Shown here one piece after another: positions 1-12,173 of a DNA stretch of 64,000 bases. The notes below the pieces were generated by a model. The model saw only the letters and a program-made list of their open reading frames with translations, was not told the DNA's origin and made no database searches. The DNA is from Cannabis sativa (lineage: Eukaryota > Streptophyta > Magnoliopsida > Rosales > Cannabaceae): positions 37,003,660 through 37,067,659 of the forward strand of contig NC_083601.1 in assembly GCF_029168945.1 (NCBI RefSeq). Reading direction: 5' to 3'. Each line of letters begins with the position of its first letter. The first letter of the stretch is position 1. The position numbers and the translations under genes were made by a program.

Positions 1-1
1 C

Positions 2-205
2 TGTTGGCAATATTTTTGACTATTTCTATTTGGCCCCTCATCAATATAGAAATTGTCTAATTGGTATCCACATATTAAAATCATAACAATCATGCCCTTA
101 AGTCATAAACTTTATTCCAAAATAGACCACATAAATTTGACTTATTTATTTGATGACCCAACACACATTTTATATATACGATTGTGACCCCAATTATTTC
201 TAACA
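2..205 (-). repeat. 3' LTR (or its inner part) of the copia element
   Basis: Read on the minus strand it begins TGTTAGAAATAATTGGGG and ends GCCAACA, giving TG...CA ends. It follows directly on a purine-rich tract (AGTGGGAGAT on the minus strand, 206-217) that fits the polypurine primer for plus-strand synthesis. The outer boundary at base 2 is tentative because the window starts there and the LTR may continue to the left. Confidence 0.6.
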
Positions 206-217
206 ATCTCCCACTGG
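206..217 (-). other. Polypurine tract of the copia element
   Basis: The minus strand reads AGTGGGAGAT immediately before the LTR start TGTTAG. This is the expected place and composition of a copia polypurine tract. Bases 218-615 between it and the RNase H end contain no coding signal and would be the 3' untranslated part of the element. Confidence 0.6.
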
Positions 218-615
218 GTCACATATGTATACATATAAATGTGTTAACCTTATTGAGCTCATAACTTTGTCATCATAACCATAGGCATGTGCAATCTCGT
301 CCATTAACTATATCAACATAGGATCAAAGCGATTTTCGTTGTATCAATCACAACTAAACCCATCAATGGTCACATACATCAACATAGCCAAATGACATAG
401 ATCAATTATGATAATGTGGTATGAAAATTACATGCATGGTGATCTATTCATGTCAATTTTCAATTGGTCCTACTTTACTTTATGGAGATCAAAACTTTAG
501 CTTAAATGTACAAAGTGAAATAAACTGAATAACATAATTTTCGATCAGAAAATAACCAAAATACACATGTTTCATGAAACAAATAAAACACACTAAAGAC
601 AAACTCCCACTGAAT

Positions 616-1692
616 CTAGATATCCTCATAATCTAAAACACCCATACGAGCAGTGTGCTCGTGAAAGACCTTGGGTGGCAAACCCTTAGTAAGGGGGTCT
701 GCAATCATGGAGTTTGTACCTAAGTGTTCTATACAAATCTGCCCACTTTGTACCCTTTCTTTTACAACAAGGAACTTGATGTCAATGTGTTTTGACTTAG
801 TCGAGCTCCTGTTGTTGTTGGAATACAATACAACTGATTTATTGTCACAATACAACTTAAGTGGTCTTTCAATTCCATCCACAATGCGCAGCCCAGTGAC
901 AAAGTTCCTCAGCCATATACCATGGTTGGATGCCTCATAACATGCAACAAATTCTGCTGCCATGGTGGATGAAGCTATGAGTGTTTGTTTTGCACTCCTC
1001 CATGATATAGCTCCACCACCTAACAGATATATGTAGCCCGAAGTGGATCTCCTACTATCTTGGCATCCCGCAAAGTCAGAGTCAGAGTATCCAATGATCT
1101 CAAAGTGATCTGACCTCCTATATGTGAGCATGTACTCTCTTGTTCTCTTCAAATATCTCATAACCTTTTTGGCTGCTTTCCAGTGATCAATTCCTGGATT
1201 GCTTAAGTATCTGCCTAACACTCCAACAATGTACGCTATATCCGGACGCGTACAAACTTGAGCATACATAAGACTCCCAACAGTAGAAGCGTAGGGAATC
1301 TTTTGCATTTCTTGAATTTCAAGGCTTCCTTTAGGGCATTGTTTAAGACAAAATTTGTCTCCTTTAACGACAGGGGTATCACCTGGTCTACAATCTTGCA
1401 TGCCAAACCGTTTGAGTACTTTATCGATATAGCTCTTTTGTGATAATCCAAGAATACCCCGAGAACGGTCTCGATGTATTTGAATTCCTAACACAAAAGA
1501 GGCGTCACCAAGATCTTTCATCTCAAAATGCTTCGATAGAAATCTCTTGGTTTCGTGCAATAAGCCTATATCATTAGTGGCAAGCAATATGTCATCGACA
1601 TATAGAACCAGAAATATACACTTACTCCCACTAAACTTATGATACACACAATCATCAACAGCATTCATCTCAAAACCAAATAAGAGAACCAC
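616..1692 (-). pseudogene. Copia pol: reverse transcriptase C-terminal half and RNase H
   Basis: A 358-residue open stretch carries the reverse-transcriptase catalytic box (FLVLYVDDILLA, with YVDD), then the RNase H region: the YSDSDFAGC segment, SSTMAAEFVACYEA, and the C-terminal ADPLTKGLPP motif typical of Ty1/copia. It copies element RNA to DNA and removes the RNA template. It is one piece of a polyprotein separated from the upstream half by a frame change at a T-run near 1745 (A-run on the coding strand). The ORF's first ATG is internal and not a true start. The stop follows GVLDYEDI, the usual end of this family. Confidence 0.92.
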
Positions 1693-2299
1693 TTGATGAA
1701 ATTTGTGGTACCATTGACGGGAAGCTTGCTTGAGTCCATAGATGGATTTTTTTTAATTTGCAAACCATTTTCTTTGGGTCACCAACCACAAAGTTTTCTG
1801 GTTGCTCCATATAAATTGTCTCATCAATGTCTCCATTGAGAAACGCTGTTTTAACATCCATCTGATGTAACTCAAGATCAAAGTGAGCAACAAGTGCCAT
1901 TATTATTCTAAAAGAGTCTTTCGATGAAACCGGAGAGAAAGTCTCTTTATAATCAATGCCTTCTTTCTGAGTATAGCCTTTTGCTACAAGACGTGCCTTA
2001 AACCTCACCACATTACCATTTTCATCCCTCTTGGTTTTAAATATCCATTTACAACCAATTGGTTTTACACCTTCTGGTAATGGGACAACTTCCCAAACTT
2101 TATTGTCTTGCATAGACTTATTCTCTTCATTCATGGCATCATTCCACTTATGAGAGTTAGAACTTTTCATGGCCTGATGAAAGTTGATTGGATCATCTTC
2201 CATCATTCCAATGCCATCCTCATGTTCTTGAAGATACACTATGTATTCATCTGAATTAATAGCATTTCTTCTTTCTCTAGTGGATCGTCGCAAAGGCAC
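1670..2299 (-). pseudogene. Copia pol: reverse transcriptase N-terminal half
   Basis: A 209-residue open stretch begins with the RRSTRERR linker found between integrase and RT in copia elements. It continues with the RT entry (NKVWEVVPLPEG, GCKWIFKTKRDENG, ARLVAKGYTQKEGIDY) and the first catalytic region (LHQMDVKTAFLNGD). The reading frame is lost just after VCKLKK at a homopolymer, where the rest of RT continues in the frame of the 616-1692 segment. The first ATG is internal to the polyprotein. Confidence 0.9.
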
Positions 2300-2462
2300 T
2301 TGTTCTTGAGGTTGTTGAGTTTGTACCTCTGGGGTTTGATTGACTATGTTTGGTTGCTTTCTTGATCTAAAACTTGATCAATATTAGGAATGGAATCCTG
2401 AATATTGTCAAAAGCAACTATTGGAATAGGAATCAACTCATCTTCAAGAGAAGTGGGTGATT

Positions 2463-2726
2463 CTAAATCCTCCTCAAAAACAAAGTCTTTAACCGTATTT
2501 CTCCCCCAAACTCAATATCCTCAAAGAACTTTGCAGTTCCCGTTTCAAATATATTCTTTACTTTGGGATCATAAAACTTGAAACCCCTGGATCGTTCAGA
2601 ATATCCAATAAAGTAGCTGCTCACAGTTTTAGGTTCCAGCTTCTTTTCATTTGGCCTATAAGGCCTAGCCTCGACTGGACATCCCCAAACATGAAAGTGC
2701 TTAAGATCGGGCTTTCGCCCGTCCAA
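2463..2726 (-). pseudogene. Copia pol: post-integrase segment
   Basis: This 87-residue stretch contains HFHVWGCPVEARPY and SSYFIGYSERSRGFKFYDP, the conserved block following the copia integrase core. It lies in another frame from both neighbours, marking frame breaks near 2720 and between 2300 and 2463. Its last residues (about 15) are probably out of frame and not native. Confidence 0.85.
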
Positions 2727-4692
2727 AACTCATAAGGTGTTTTTGCAAATTTGCTTTAGTTGGTACCCTATTCAAAATGTAGGCTGCTGTCTTAAGTGCC
2801 TCTCCCCAGAGTGATTCTGGTAAGGTTGAATGACTGATCATACTCCTTACCATATCTTTAAGAGTACGGTTTCGTCTTTCAGCAACACCATTCATGCTAG
2901 GAGATCCTGGCATAGTGTACTGTGGGACAATTCCACACTCCTCTAGATATCTGGCAAAAGGTCCTGGACGTTGTTCACCTGATCCGTCATATCTGCCATA
3001 GTACTCACCACCACGGTCAGACCTGACTTGCTTTATTCTTTTGCTAAGTTGATTCTCAACTTCAGCCTTAAAAGATTTGAACACGTCCAACACTTGAGAC
3101 TTTTCATGAAGTAGAAATAGGTACGCATATCTTGAGTAATCATCTATGAATGATACGAAATATCGTTGACCATTCCAAGAAGGTGTAGGAAATGGCCCAC
3201 AAATATCTGTATGTATCAACTCTAAGACATCGGTAGCTCTTTTCGCACCCAATTTCTTTATTTTGGTCTGTTTGCCTTTGATGCATTCAATACAAACATC
3301 AAAGTCTGAAAAATCAATTGAATCTAAAATTCCATCAGACACAAGTCGCTCAACTCTATTTCTAGAGATGTGACCTAACCGTTTGTGCCATAAGGAACTT
3401 GATTTTTCATTATCCATTTTACGCTTAGTACCACGTGATTCCACATTCAAGGTTTCATTATAAGAAGCAACAGTGTCAAGCAAATATAAGTTGTCATAAA
3501 CCATAAGTGAACCAGTTCCAACAGTATTTGAATTAATAGATAAACTAAAGCAATTGTTTCCAAATGAACAACAATAACCCAATTTGTCCAAACAAGAAAC
3601 AGAAACCAAATTCCGTCTAAAAGACGGTACAACAAAAGTATCTATTAAGTCCAAATAGTAACCAGTACTTAACAACAACCTAAAATGCCCTATTGCTTCC
3701 ACATTTACCGACTTGCCATTTCCCACATAAATGCATCTTTCAGCATCATTTGGCTTTCGGTAACTCAGGCAACCCTGCATAGAAACACTGATGTTAGTAG
3801 TAGCACCAGAATCTAACCACCAAGTGTTTCTTGGTACTGAAGCTAAATTTACCTCAGAACAGACCAAAGTAAGAAATGTACCTTTCTTTGCTCGCCATGC
3901 AATATACTTAGCACATTCCTTCTTCATGTGTCCTTTCATGTTGCAAAAGAAACAACCATCGTCACTGTTGGTTTGAGTTTGTTTCTTATGTGCAGGACCT
4001 TTATCCTTAGCAGCCTCATTCTTTCTTTTCTTGCCCTTATCTTTAGAGGTGCTTGCCAAATGAGCACTTTCAGTCTTCTCTTGCTTCAATCTTTCTTCCT
4101 CTTGAACACAAAATGAAATGAGCTCATTAAGAGTCCATTTCTCCCTTTGGCAGTTGTAACTGACTTTAAATTGACTGAATTGTGGAGGAAGAGAGATAAG
4201 CACTAAATGCACAAGCAAGTCATCCGAAAGCTCAAGCTTTAGTGCCTTCAACTTTGAAGCAAGGTGAGACATTTCCATAATGTACTCCCTTATGTTTTCC
4301 TTGCCCTTAAACTTCATGGAAATAAGTTTCTTTAAAAGAGTACTTGTTTCCGCCTTATCACTTTTTGCAAAGCGTTTCTCAATTTCAGCAAGGAAAGCTG
4401 TGGCATCGGTGACCTCCTCGGACACCGCACCCCTAAAAGCCTCAGGTATGCCGCGCTTAATGATCATAAGACTCATGCGGTTTGAACGGTCCCACTTCTC
4501 ATAAATCCTCCTTTGCTCGGAGGTACTGGTATCCGTAAGAGAAGCAGGACGATCCATCCTTAATGCAAGGTCAAGATCCATGCAGCCAAGAACAATAAAA
4601 ATGTTCTCCTTCCAGTCCTTAAAGTTATTACCATTAAGGACCGGTACCGAATTAAGGTTAGCAGATACACTAGCAACAGCTGAAAAGAACAA
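2701..4692 (-). pseudogene. Copia gag-protease-integrase segment
   Basis: This 663-residue stretch begins with a UBN2/DUF4219-type gag (VPVLNGNNFKDWKENI). A CCHC zinc knuckle (CFFCNMKGHMKKEC, about residues 247-260) follows, then the aspartic protease site WWLDSGATTNIS, the GAG-pre-integrase block LWHKRLGHISRNR, and the integrase core with its D,D,E residues (HTDICGPF, RSDRGGEYYG, NGVAERRNRT). The last 16 residues are out of frame. A TTCTTTTCAG acceptor-like sequence precedes AVASVSANL, so the true N-terminus may lie in an upstream exon and the MFFS start may be wrong. Confidence 0.92.
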
Positions 4693-5178
4693 TACAATTA
4701 CATAAATAACATGCTCATATAAGAATCCAAATAAAACAATAAATTCAAATAATGGTTAATCCCATCTCAAGATACCAAACACAACATTAATATTAAGTCT
4801 TTGGACAGTAATATTAATTGTAAGCGGTGTTCTTGTTGTAGTGATCAAACATTGACAATAAATTATGTCAAATAATATGCAATCTTTGGACTAACATATT
4901 ATTCACACAAAATACCTTATAATTGTCACACATTTATCACCACAAACATGCATGAAATTCAACCAAATATTAACTCACCTTTGGGTTAGTTAATAAATTT
5001 ATGAATCACATACACACAATTATCATAATATTTTTATTAAATTAATCTACACAAAAGAAATCACTTTGGTGATATTTTGTTTCAATTAATTTAACTAAAT
5101 ATTAGATATCCTTAATAAATTCTAAACCAAAATTTGAATTTAATTGTTACTGAATTATTATTATTATTACTTTAAAAT

Positions 5179-5234
<56 letters not shown>

Positions 5235-5738
5235 CAAAAGAATGAATAGAATGTAAAGAAGCATTCTCGTATAACGATAACGAAAGAAACGAGTAAATAA
5301 AATGCATCAGAACCAAAAAAAATTTACAAGCCAATTGTATGTATATATACAATTCAGATTTTCCTTAAAACACCTATTAAGTAGACATAAAATGAACTCA
5401 TGCACTAATGCATTTGTAAAATGCACGGACTGCATATATATGTATATGCGATTCCTATGTATATACATGTATTATATGAATCATCCAAATTAGTGTATCA
5501 AGGAACAATCCCCAAGAGTAATCACGATTGCTTTATATGTATATACTTGCTGTTATAGCAAAAATCTATATATATATATAGCAGTAGTCGCACTCATTGC
5601 TTTTATGCGTATGCGTTTTTGATTTTGCTTTATATGATACAGTAATCGCAAACATACAGCATTTGTCTACAGCATTTGCTTTACATATATATGTATATAT
5701 CTTAATTCAGATATCCAATCTGCAGATATATTTCTAAC
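4693..5738 (-). other. Leader/5' end region of the copia element, poorly defined
   Basis: AT-rich and without coding signal. On the minus strand a TGTTAGAAATATATC sequence starts at 5738 and shares its first 11 bases with the start of the left LTR. The two then diverge completely, so this is only a candidate 5' LTR edge. A TTTGGTATCTTGAG sequence near 4770 (minus strand) weakly resembles a methionine-tRNA primer site. Confidence 0.35.
5183..5233. repeat. (ATA)n microsatellite
   Basis: About 17 uninterrupted ATA/TAA units. No gene overlaps it; the tyrosine-run ORF on the minus strand is an artefact of the repeat. Confidence 0.95.
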
Positions 5739-6964
5739 AGTTTCATTATTATTCATTCATCTTTTAAAAAAATAAATTATGTTTTATTTATTTGTTATTG
5801 TGGTTGAATGTACTAGATTTTGATTTGATTAAGCATTTTAGTTTTTAATAAGTAACAAGTAACAATCATTATTCAACATATATAATTGTAATTTAACAAA
5901 ACAATTATGGAGATAAACAAGATATATTTTTCCACCAATCAAAATTTATTTTTAATATTTGTATTTGTAACGTCAGTATCTATATTTATATCCGTACTAT
6001 TCCTTTATAATTAATATTATTTTAGATTTGTATTTTATAAAAATTACTAATCAGACACACTATTTTATCACATGATAAATTGAGTCATTTATTTTCTAAA
6101 AATTGTATAAAATTGTATTCTAAATTCAACTTTTGACATTTTTATAATATAACTAATTTGAAAACTATTTTTAACATGAAAAGATATAGAAAATGTAACC
6201 AATCTTATCATAATACTTCGAGATTGGGTTATTATTAAATTTTATTTTGACAAAAAAAAAATTAGCTTAAGATATTTTATATTATTTTAAAAAATATGAA
6301 TCTAATTTATTATTTAACAAAATATATAATTTAATATTTACTCTTCCTCTATCACTATGATCATTTGAAGCAAATCATTCAAAAACGAAAAAGAATGTGA
6401 TTAAAAAAAAAAAAAAGTAACTTTTCAATAAACACTATAGTTTTGCAAAAAATTTGATAAGCAAAATTTACTAAAATCAATAATTAAGATTCAAAACAAA
6501 TTATTGTCCTTGTTATTATAACATCACAATTAAATAGTGACAAATATTTTAGGAAAAAAAACATAAAATTAGTGGCTAGGATTTAGAAAATTTTAAAAAT
6601 TTGAAAAAAGAAATTACAATAATACATCAACACAATTTTATTTTTGATTTTTATGTTTTTAACTTTTTTATTTGTAAAAAGATTTCTTGAGTAAAAATAA
6701 TAAACTATTTTTTAGTTGTTTTATAATTAAATTATAGTTTTCATGAGATTATTTTTAGTTGTTTTATAGTTTATTTATAGTTTTTGAAGGAATGTGTTGA
6801 TTTCTCATTGTTTATTAGTTGTTTTCTTACTTTTTGCTGAGAAACATATATTTTCGTAAGTATAAAATTTTATAAGCGTATTTTTGTAAATACAAATTTT
6901 AGACTGTAAAATTGTAAATAAAACATAAAAATATATTTTTTGAAAATTTGCCTAACATTTATTT
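5739..6964. other. AT-rich intergenic DNA
   Basis: No reading frame with family resemblance, no RNA gene and no clear repeat ends were seen. The tract holds many short A/T runs. Confidence 0.6.
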
Positions 6965-7443
6965 TGTTGGGTGTGTAATTAAAGTTCCACATTGGCTAGA
7001 AATAGAAAATAATATGGGTATATAAGGATGGACACTACTCTATTAGTATGAGGCCTTTTGGGAAGGTGCCCGAAAACAAAACTGTGAGGGTTTAGGCCCG
7101 AAAATTAATGAGAGAGTCAAGGTGAGATAGCGGTCTAACAAGGTGGAAGAGCGGGGCCCAACAAGTGGTATCAAAGCCAAAGATTTAGGAGCGCTGGGAT
7201 AGTGAGTTGCATTTGTGATGTGTGGGAGAAGCCAGATCAGTCGCGAGTTCCGTTGGTGATAGCGGCGACACAAGGTGGTTTCGTCGGAGGAAATGCCGCG
7301 AATATGTAGTCCTTGGTTTGAGGGGAGTATTGTTAGGTGTGTAACCAAAGTCACACATTGGCTAAATACTCTATTAGTATGAGGCCTTTTGAGAAGGTGC
7401 CTAAAAATAAAATCGTGAGGGTTTAGGCCCAAAGCGAACAATT
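6965..7443 (+). mobile_element. TRIM element (terminal-repeat retrotransposon in miniature)
   Basis: A short element of under 500 bp. The left LTR (6965-7163) starts TGTTGGGTGTGTAA and ends with CA. Two bases later comes TGGTATCAAAGCC (7166 on), the initiator-methionine tRNA primer site, and after about 150 bp a purine tract GAGGGGAGTAT (7320-7330). The right LTR (7331 on) starts TGTTAGGTGTGTAA. Both LTRs share CACATTGGCTA, ACTCTATTAGTATGAGGCCTTTTG and GTGAGGGTTTAGGCCC. There is no coding capacity, as usual for TRIMs, which need enzymes in trans. The right LTR lacks the segment with TATATAAGG (7018-7026 in the left copy), and its 3' end past about 7430 no longer matches the left LTR. Confidence 0.85.
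7166..7178 (+). other. Primer binding site of the TRIM
   Basis: TGGTATCAAAGCC begins two bases after the left LTR. It matches the plant initiator tRNA-Met complement (TGGTATCAGAGCC) with one change. Confidence 0.8.
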
Positions 7444-10025
7444 TCGACTTTGGCGCTCTTCTGTTGTGGTTGTTGTCAGCCCTTTGTAGATCAATGTTGA
7501 TTGTTTATGAAGGATTCGAGTTTTATTTTATGACTAGATTGTGTTTATTCGCAACAAAAGGAAAGCTAGCGATAGTCCTGAATTTACGTGAGTGGGTTTA
7601 AGGTTGTGGAATGATGGGTTGGTTTTTAGGGGAACAAATGAGTTTGGTTTTTTCTTTACTCTGTAAATTTGTAATGCCTTTTAATTATTTTTAATTTAAT
7701 AAATTAAAAAATTTTATCCTCTAAACGTTAACATATACTGCATTATACTTATTAAACTTTTAAGGTCTTTCGAAAGTTCTACTAAACTATGGAAATTGTT
7801 AGATTCAATAACTTTTATTCAATTTTTCTAACAAACACTTAGCGCAGATGAAATTTAGGGAAGTATAATCTCATACATGTTAAAATTCGAGGCCAGCACT
7901 TAGTACATAGATAACCGTCACATTAGACCTTTGTTAGTAAAATTAAAGAATTAGACAGAAATTTTTAAATCTAACGTACATTTTCAATAATTTAAGTGAA
8001 ATTTTTAATAGTCTGAAAAGTTTTATGAGCAAAAATTCTATTTAATTTTTGTTTAGTTACGTTATGAGAAATGGCAAATGCCAAAAGACACTAATGTTTA
8101 GCATCATTTAATGTGTTGTATTATTATTAGTGTAATAAAGTATTAAGATACAATTCAATTAAATAACTATTATATGGAATATTGCATTTACAAGGTATTA
8201 CCTCAAGGTGATAGTATATATCGTTGGTGTTTAATAGCAATACCATATTTAATTTTGTAATTTATATATTTTAATATATATAATTTTTATAATAGTGATG
8301 TTTATTTTTAGATGTTCCACATCTTTATTTGATTTAGTTGTGTGAACTTTGCTCTTTTTTTTTTCTTTCTTTTTCTTACAAAATATTTGTTTGAGCTTTA
8401 TTTATTTATTTATTTTATTTCAAAATAGGAACTTTATTTGTTTTAATTATTATACCTTGATACAAGAGATAGTTCTTTGAAATTTGACTAGTTATCTAGT
8501 CTCATATTTGGACAAAATTTGAACTCAAGAAGGATTGGATTGGATTATATATCCCAAAGAAAAGATGAATTAACATAGTTCCAACCCCCTTCTTATTCTT
8601 CAATTAAATTTTAAATATAATAATTCGTTTTAATTTTTAAAATAATAAAATATGTATATTGAAACATTTTACTACATATTATATTATTCTAAAATTATTA
8701 TTCTTATCAAAAATTAATTAATTTCTAACTAATAATCTAATCTAATTCATTCAAATCCTAATACTAAATGAGACTTTAAAGAGTCCTATCTCAAATTTTT
8801 ATATATAATTTAAGTTAATATTAATCATTTGAATATGACTCTATTTATTTGGATTTAATCTTAGTGTTGGGCTAATACTATGTGAGGACTGACGTCCTTC
8901 TTCACTACAAGTCTCCTTGCTTGGGATCAGGGTTGTGCTGGGAAAATTGAAGCCTAAGAGTCTAAGACCACGTAAACTTATGAGGACTTTTTTTTTTCTT
9001 TTTTTAAAAAATACTAGAAGAAATTGATCTTCAAAAAAAAAAATAAATTAGTAACATAATTTTAAAAATCGTCATCTTAAAAAAATAAATAAAAAACATA
9101 TGATAATCTTTTTTGAAGAAAATATTAATCAAATTATGTGTTGTAATCATATAATATTATATTAATACACATCTACAACAAAAATGTGATGTAGTGTGAT
9201 GAAAAACTGTTGTTTATATTTTTCACGAGATCATTCGTTTGATTCTTAATATAATATTTTTTAATAAAAAAATTGTTTAAAAAATGAGAAGCCTCGCTAA
9301 AATTCAAAATCAAAAAAAAAAAAAAAAAGTATTTACGCTAAAGTTACTTTGAGATTTATAACGTGATAAATTGTATTTATTATATATAAATTTAATAATA
9401 TTTTGTGTTTAGGGCCCCATAAAGTGGGGATTCTATGCTCGAACTTACTTTGTCTACTTGTAAAACCGATCTTGTTGGGGAAAACTTTAGGGCACCACTT
9501 GGGTGACTTGGTGTTGATTGCTAATTTAATGTTATTGCCATTTCTATCCTAGATGAGTAGATGTTGATGTAATATAACTAATAATAAAAATAACTTTAAT
9601 TATATTTATGGTAAATAGTGAGATAAATACTTACAGTTTTAAGTTTATAAGTGACATAAATTTAATGATTATTTTTAATAGCATAAGTATTCAATATTTG
9701 TAAAACTGTAATAATCTCTAATTTTTATTTCCTTAAACAAAGCATATATAAGACCCAAATTCTAAATTATTTGATCAAAGATTAAAATATGCAGTATCAT
9801 CAGTTACTTCCAAATATTCTTTTAATAAATTCAAAACGGAGTTTGTAGTGATAAAATTAGAGAAAAATTACAGGATTACAAATATTTGATACTTATATCG
9901 CTAAAAGTAAGCATAGAGTTAATACCGCTTACAAATTTAAAATTTTAAGTAATTATTCTACTATTTACTCATGTATTTATTATGTAAATTATCTTTGTCG
10001 ATGAAATCAGTTTAATTAATAATTA
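7444..10025. other. AT-rich intergenic DNA without recognisable genes
   Basis: Scanned on both strands. There are only short ORFs without family resemblance and many A/T homopolymers (for example 8990-9005 and 9308-9328). Two less AT-rich patches near 8870-8985 and 9410-9530 may be old transposon debris but have no termini I can define. Confidence 0.55.
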
Positions 10026-10339
10026 TTATGAGTAAGGGTGTGCATAAATCAATCCAATCCAATGAGAACCGACCGATCCAATTACAACCGACCGCCAAAC
10101 ATTACATATCCGATTGTGATCGGATCAGATCGGATTGAATGTTATTTTTAAATATCCAATTGGATCGGATCGGATGGTGGATGGGGTGTCTAAAAATTAA
10201 ATACATCCAACATCCAATCAAACTAATTAGTAATTTCATTTAGTTTGGATGAGTAATTAGATTTTATATTGTTATACGTCAAATTATATGTATATATAAA
10301 AATTAACATTAAAGTTTTACTCTTTTTTTTCTTAGATTG

Positions 10340-10696
10340 TGTTGTCGGAGGAATTTTGACAACACCAATTTTGTGCGAGTATTCAAGGACTGCATGAATA
10401 CCAAAAAATAGATATGCGAGTACTCACTTAGAATAGCGAGTACTCAAAGAATATAGTGTATAATATATGCGAGTATTGTAAATAGTATAAAATAGACATA
10501 GAAAAGTATGGTGGTTCAGCAGGAGCTTCGGGCTCGGCCTGCCTAATCCACTGTTGAAAAGAGTACTCTGGCTCTGTTTTTTTATTCAGATCAGCCCCCC
10601 TTCGAATGGAGGGGGAAGCCCCTACTTATAGGTAGTAGGCATCGGTTACAAATAATGGTCATAATGAGACCGTTACAAAATAATGGTAACAACAAC

Positions 10697-10793
<97 letters not shown>

Positions 10794-11081
10794 GGCTTAT
10801 TGATCAAATTAATTACAACGATTATAAAATATGTGTAACGTTTGTCATAAATGCTCCTTGAATGTTTGACTGTTGACTTCCGTTGATTGGTGTATGCATT
10901 TGCGCCTTTCCAAATATGCAAGGTGTGCCTTTCTTAATATAGCGAGGTCTCTTTTAGTTAATATTGCGAGATTCTTTCTTTCGGTATTGCGAGTACTATA
11001 ATATTGCGAGCCACCTTCAATACAGCGAGTTCTCTATAGGCAAGTCCTTCTCACGGGAAGGGTAAATTTATGCCGATAACA
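10340..11081 (-). mobile_element. Solo LTR with 5-bp target duplication
   Basis: The segment starts TGTTGTCGG and ends CCGATAACA, giving inverted LTR termini with 8 of 9 matching. It is flanked by GATTG at 10335-10339 and 11082-11086. On the minus strand it has an LTR-like promoter sequence (ACCTATAAGTAGGGG, about 10620-10635) followed by AATAAA, so the LTR probably points to the minus strand. There is no internal coding region, so it looks like the product of recombination between the two LTRs of a Ty3-like element. The family is inferred from general layout only. Confidence 0.85.
10697..10793. repeat. (AAT)n microsatellite inside the solo LTR
   Basis: About 32 AAT units. Translated poly-Asn and poly-Ile ORFs here are repeat artefacts. 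Confidence 0.95.
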
Positions 11082-11390
11082 GATTGGATAGATCCAGCCC
11101 GATTCAATACATACTGTACCTAAAATATTGGATGGATCTGATCCAATCCAAAAAATACTAGGTCTAAAATATTGGATAAACCCAAAATAAATAAATAAAT
11201 AAATATGAAATACATCCAATGGATAGAACCGATCCAATCCAACATCCAATAGATGTTGGATCAATTGGATGACGAAATTAATTAGGTCGGATCGGATAGT
11301 AAAATAAAATATCCAATATATGATTGAATTGGATCTCATTAGGTCTAAAAATATTAGATGTGATCCAATTAATACCCTTAATTATGAGGT

Positions 11391-12173
11391 TTGAGCTGTA
11401 TTAATGAAAATTGTTTGATTTTACAAATAGTTTCTAATACCAATTTAATTGATCAAAACTATGCTCCTCTTTTACATAACCGTGGGTTAATTTATTTTAA
11501 ACTTCACAATGATTAAGTAAAAATCTCCTAAAAAGACCCCCAATACTTACTATCACCGAAATTAACGTCTTATCATAAAACTGTTTCGAGAAATTAGAAA
11601 ATCACCAATGATATTATTTCTAAAAAGAGCAAATATTATATAAATAGTATACACTCAATTTCTTAAATACTCCACGCGTTTGTAATGAGCGTGATAAGCA
11701 CACTCTCTATCTGTGTAATAATCGAGTCAAAAAGAAATCTTTCAAGTGGGACCCACTGAGTAAACGTTGTCGTTTTCTCCTCTGCCGACGCTTCAGCCAC
11801 ACCTCTATACGCGGCACCACCAAAAATCACCTTATTACCTATAATACCTGTCGACATGAACCAAGAAGCACTTACTCCCTATCCGGGACCCCACCATACT
11901 CCTCATCCACTTAACTCATAAACACCGTTCGATCAAACCAATCAAATCTATTCCACACTAAGAACGGATCTAAGAGTCCGGTTGCATTGACTACCCGTAA
12001 AACTCACCACACACAATCGAAACCACTCTCACTGTAGGACCCGCGGTATTAAAAGACAAAAATAGAAAAAGTCGAATGAATTTTAAAATTTTATCCGTTA
12101 AATTACAGAAGAAGAAAAATTGGACCGCTAAATAAATATATATTACAGAAACCAAAGAGGAAAGGATTATCAT
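11391..12173 (+). promoter_or_regulatory. Upstream region of the remorin gene
   Basis: AT-rich up to about 11660, then more mixed sequence to the start codon, consistent with promoter plus 5' UTR. A TATA-like AAATATATATTA lies at about 12133-12144, but it is too close to the ATG to be the core promoter with confidence. No coding features. Confidence 0.4.

Larger units (their letters stand above)
2..4700 (-). mobile_element. Ty1/copia LTR retrotransposon, degenerate
   Basis: On the minus strand the domains run gag, protease, integrase, reverse transcriptase, RNase H, which is the copia order. A 3' LTR-like end with an adjacent purine tract is at the left. At least three frame breaks (near 2720, 2300-2463 and 1750) interrupt the polyprotein, so it cannot make a functional product. 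The 5' LTR could not be matched to the 3' LTR: the right side (4693-5738) shows only an 11-base similarity (TGTTAGAAATA) to the LTR start. The element is therefore old, recombinant or truncated. Confidence 0.9.
10026..11390. mobile_element. Old fold-back/hAT-like non-autonomous element, split by a solo LTR
   Basis: The left part begins TAAGGGTGTGCATAAATCAATCC. The right end, read in reverse complement, begins TAAGGGTATTAATTGGATC. Both flanks are rich in GGATCGGAT/ATCCAATCC words on both strands (10040-10240 and 11085-11370), so the two sides partly pair as inverted repeats. The 742-bp solo LTR sits between them. Class assignment is a guess; no target duplication for the outer element was found. 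Confidence 0.45.

Noticed and set aside
7043..7441. 132-residue minus-strand ORF
   Set aside because: It spans the TRIM LTRs and primer site; TRIMs are non-coding.
6965..7443. Possible Cassandra-type TRIM (with 5S rRNA sequence)
   Set aside because: No 5S rRNA-like internal promoter or sequence was seen in the LTRs.
10655..10921. Poly-Asn and poly-Ile ORFs on both strands
   Set aside because: They are translations of the (AAT)n microsatellite.
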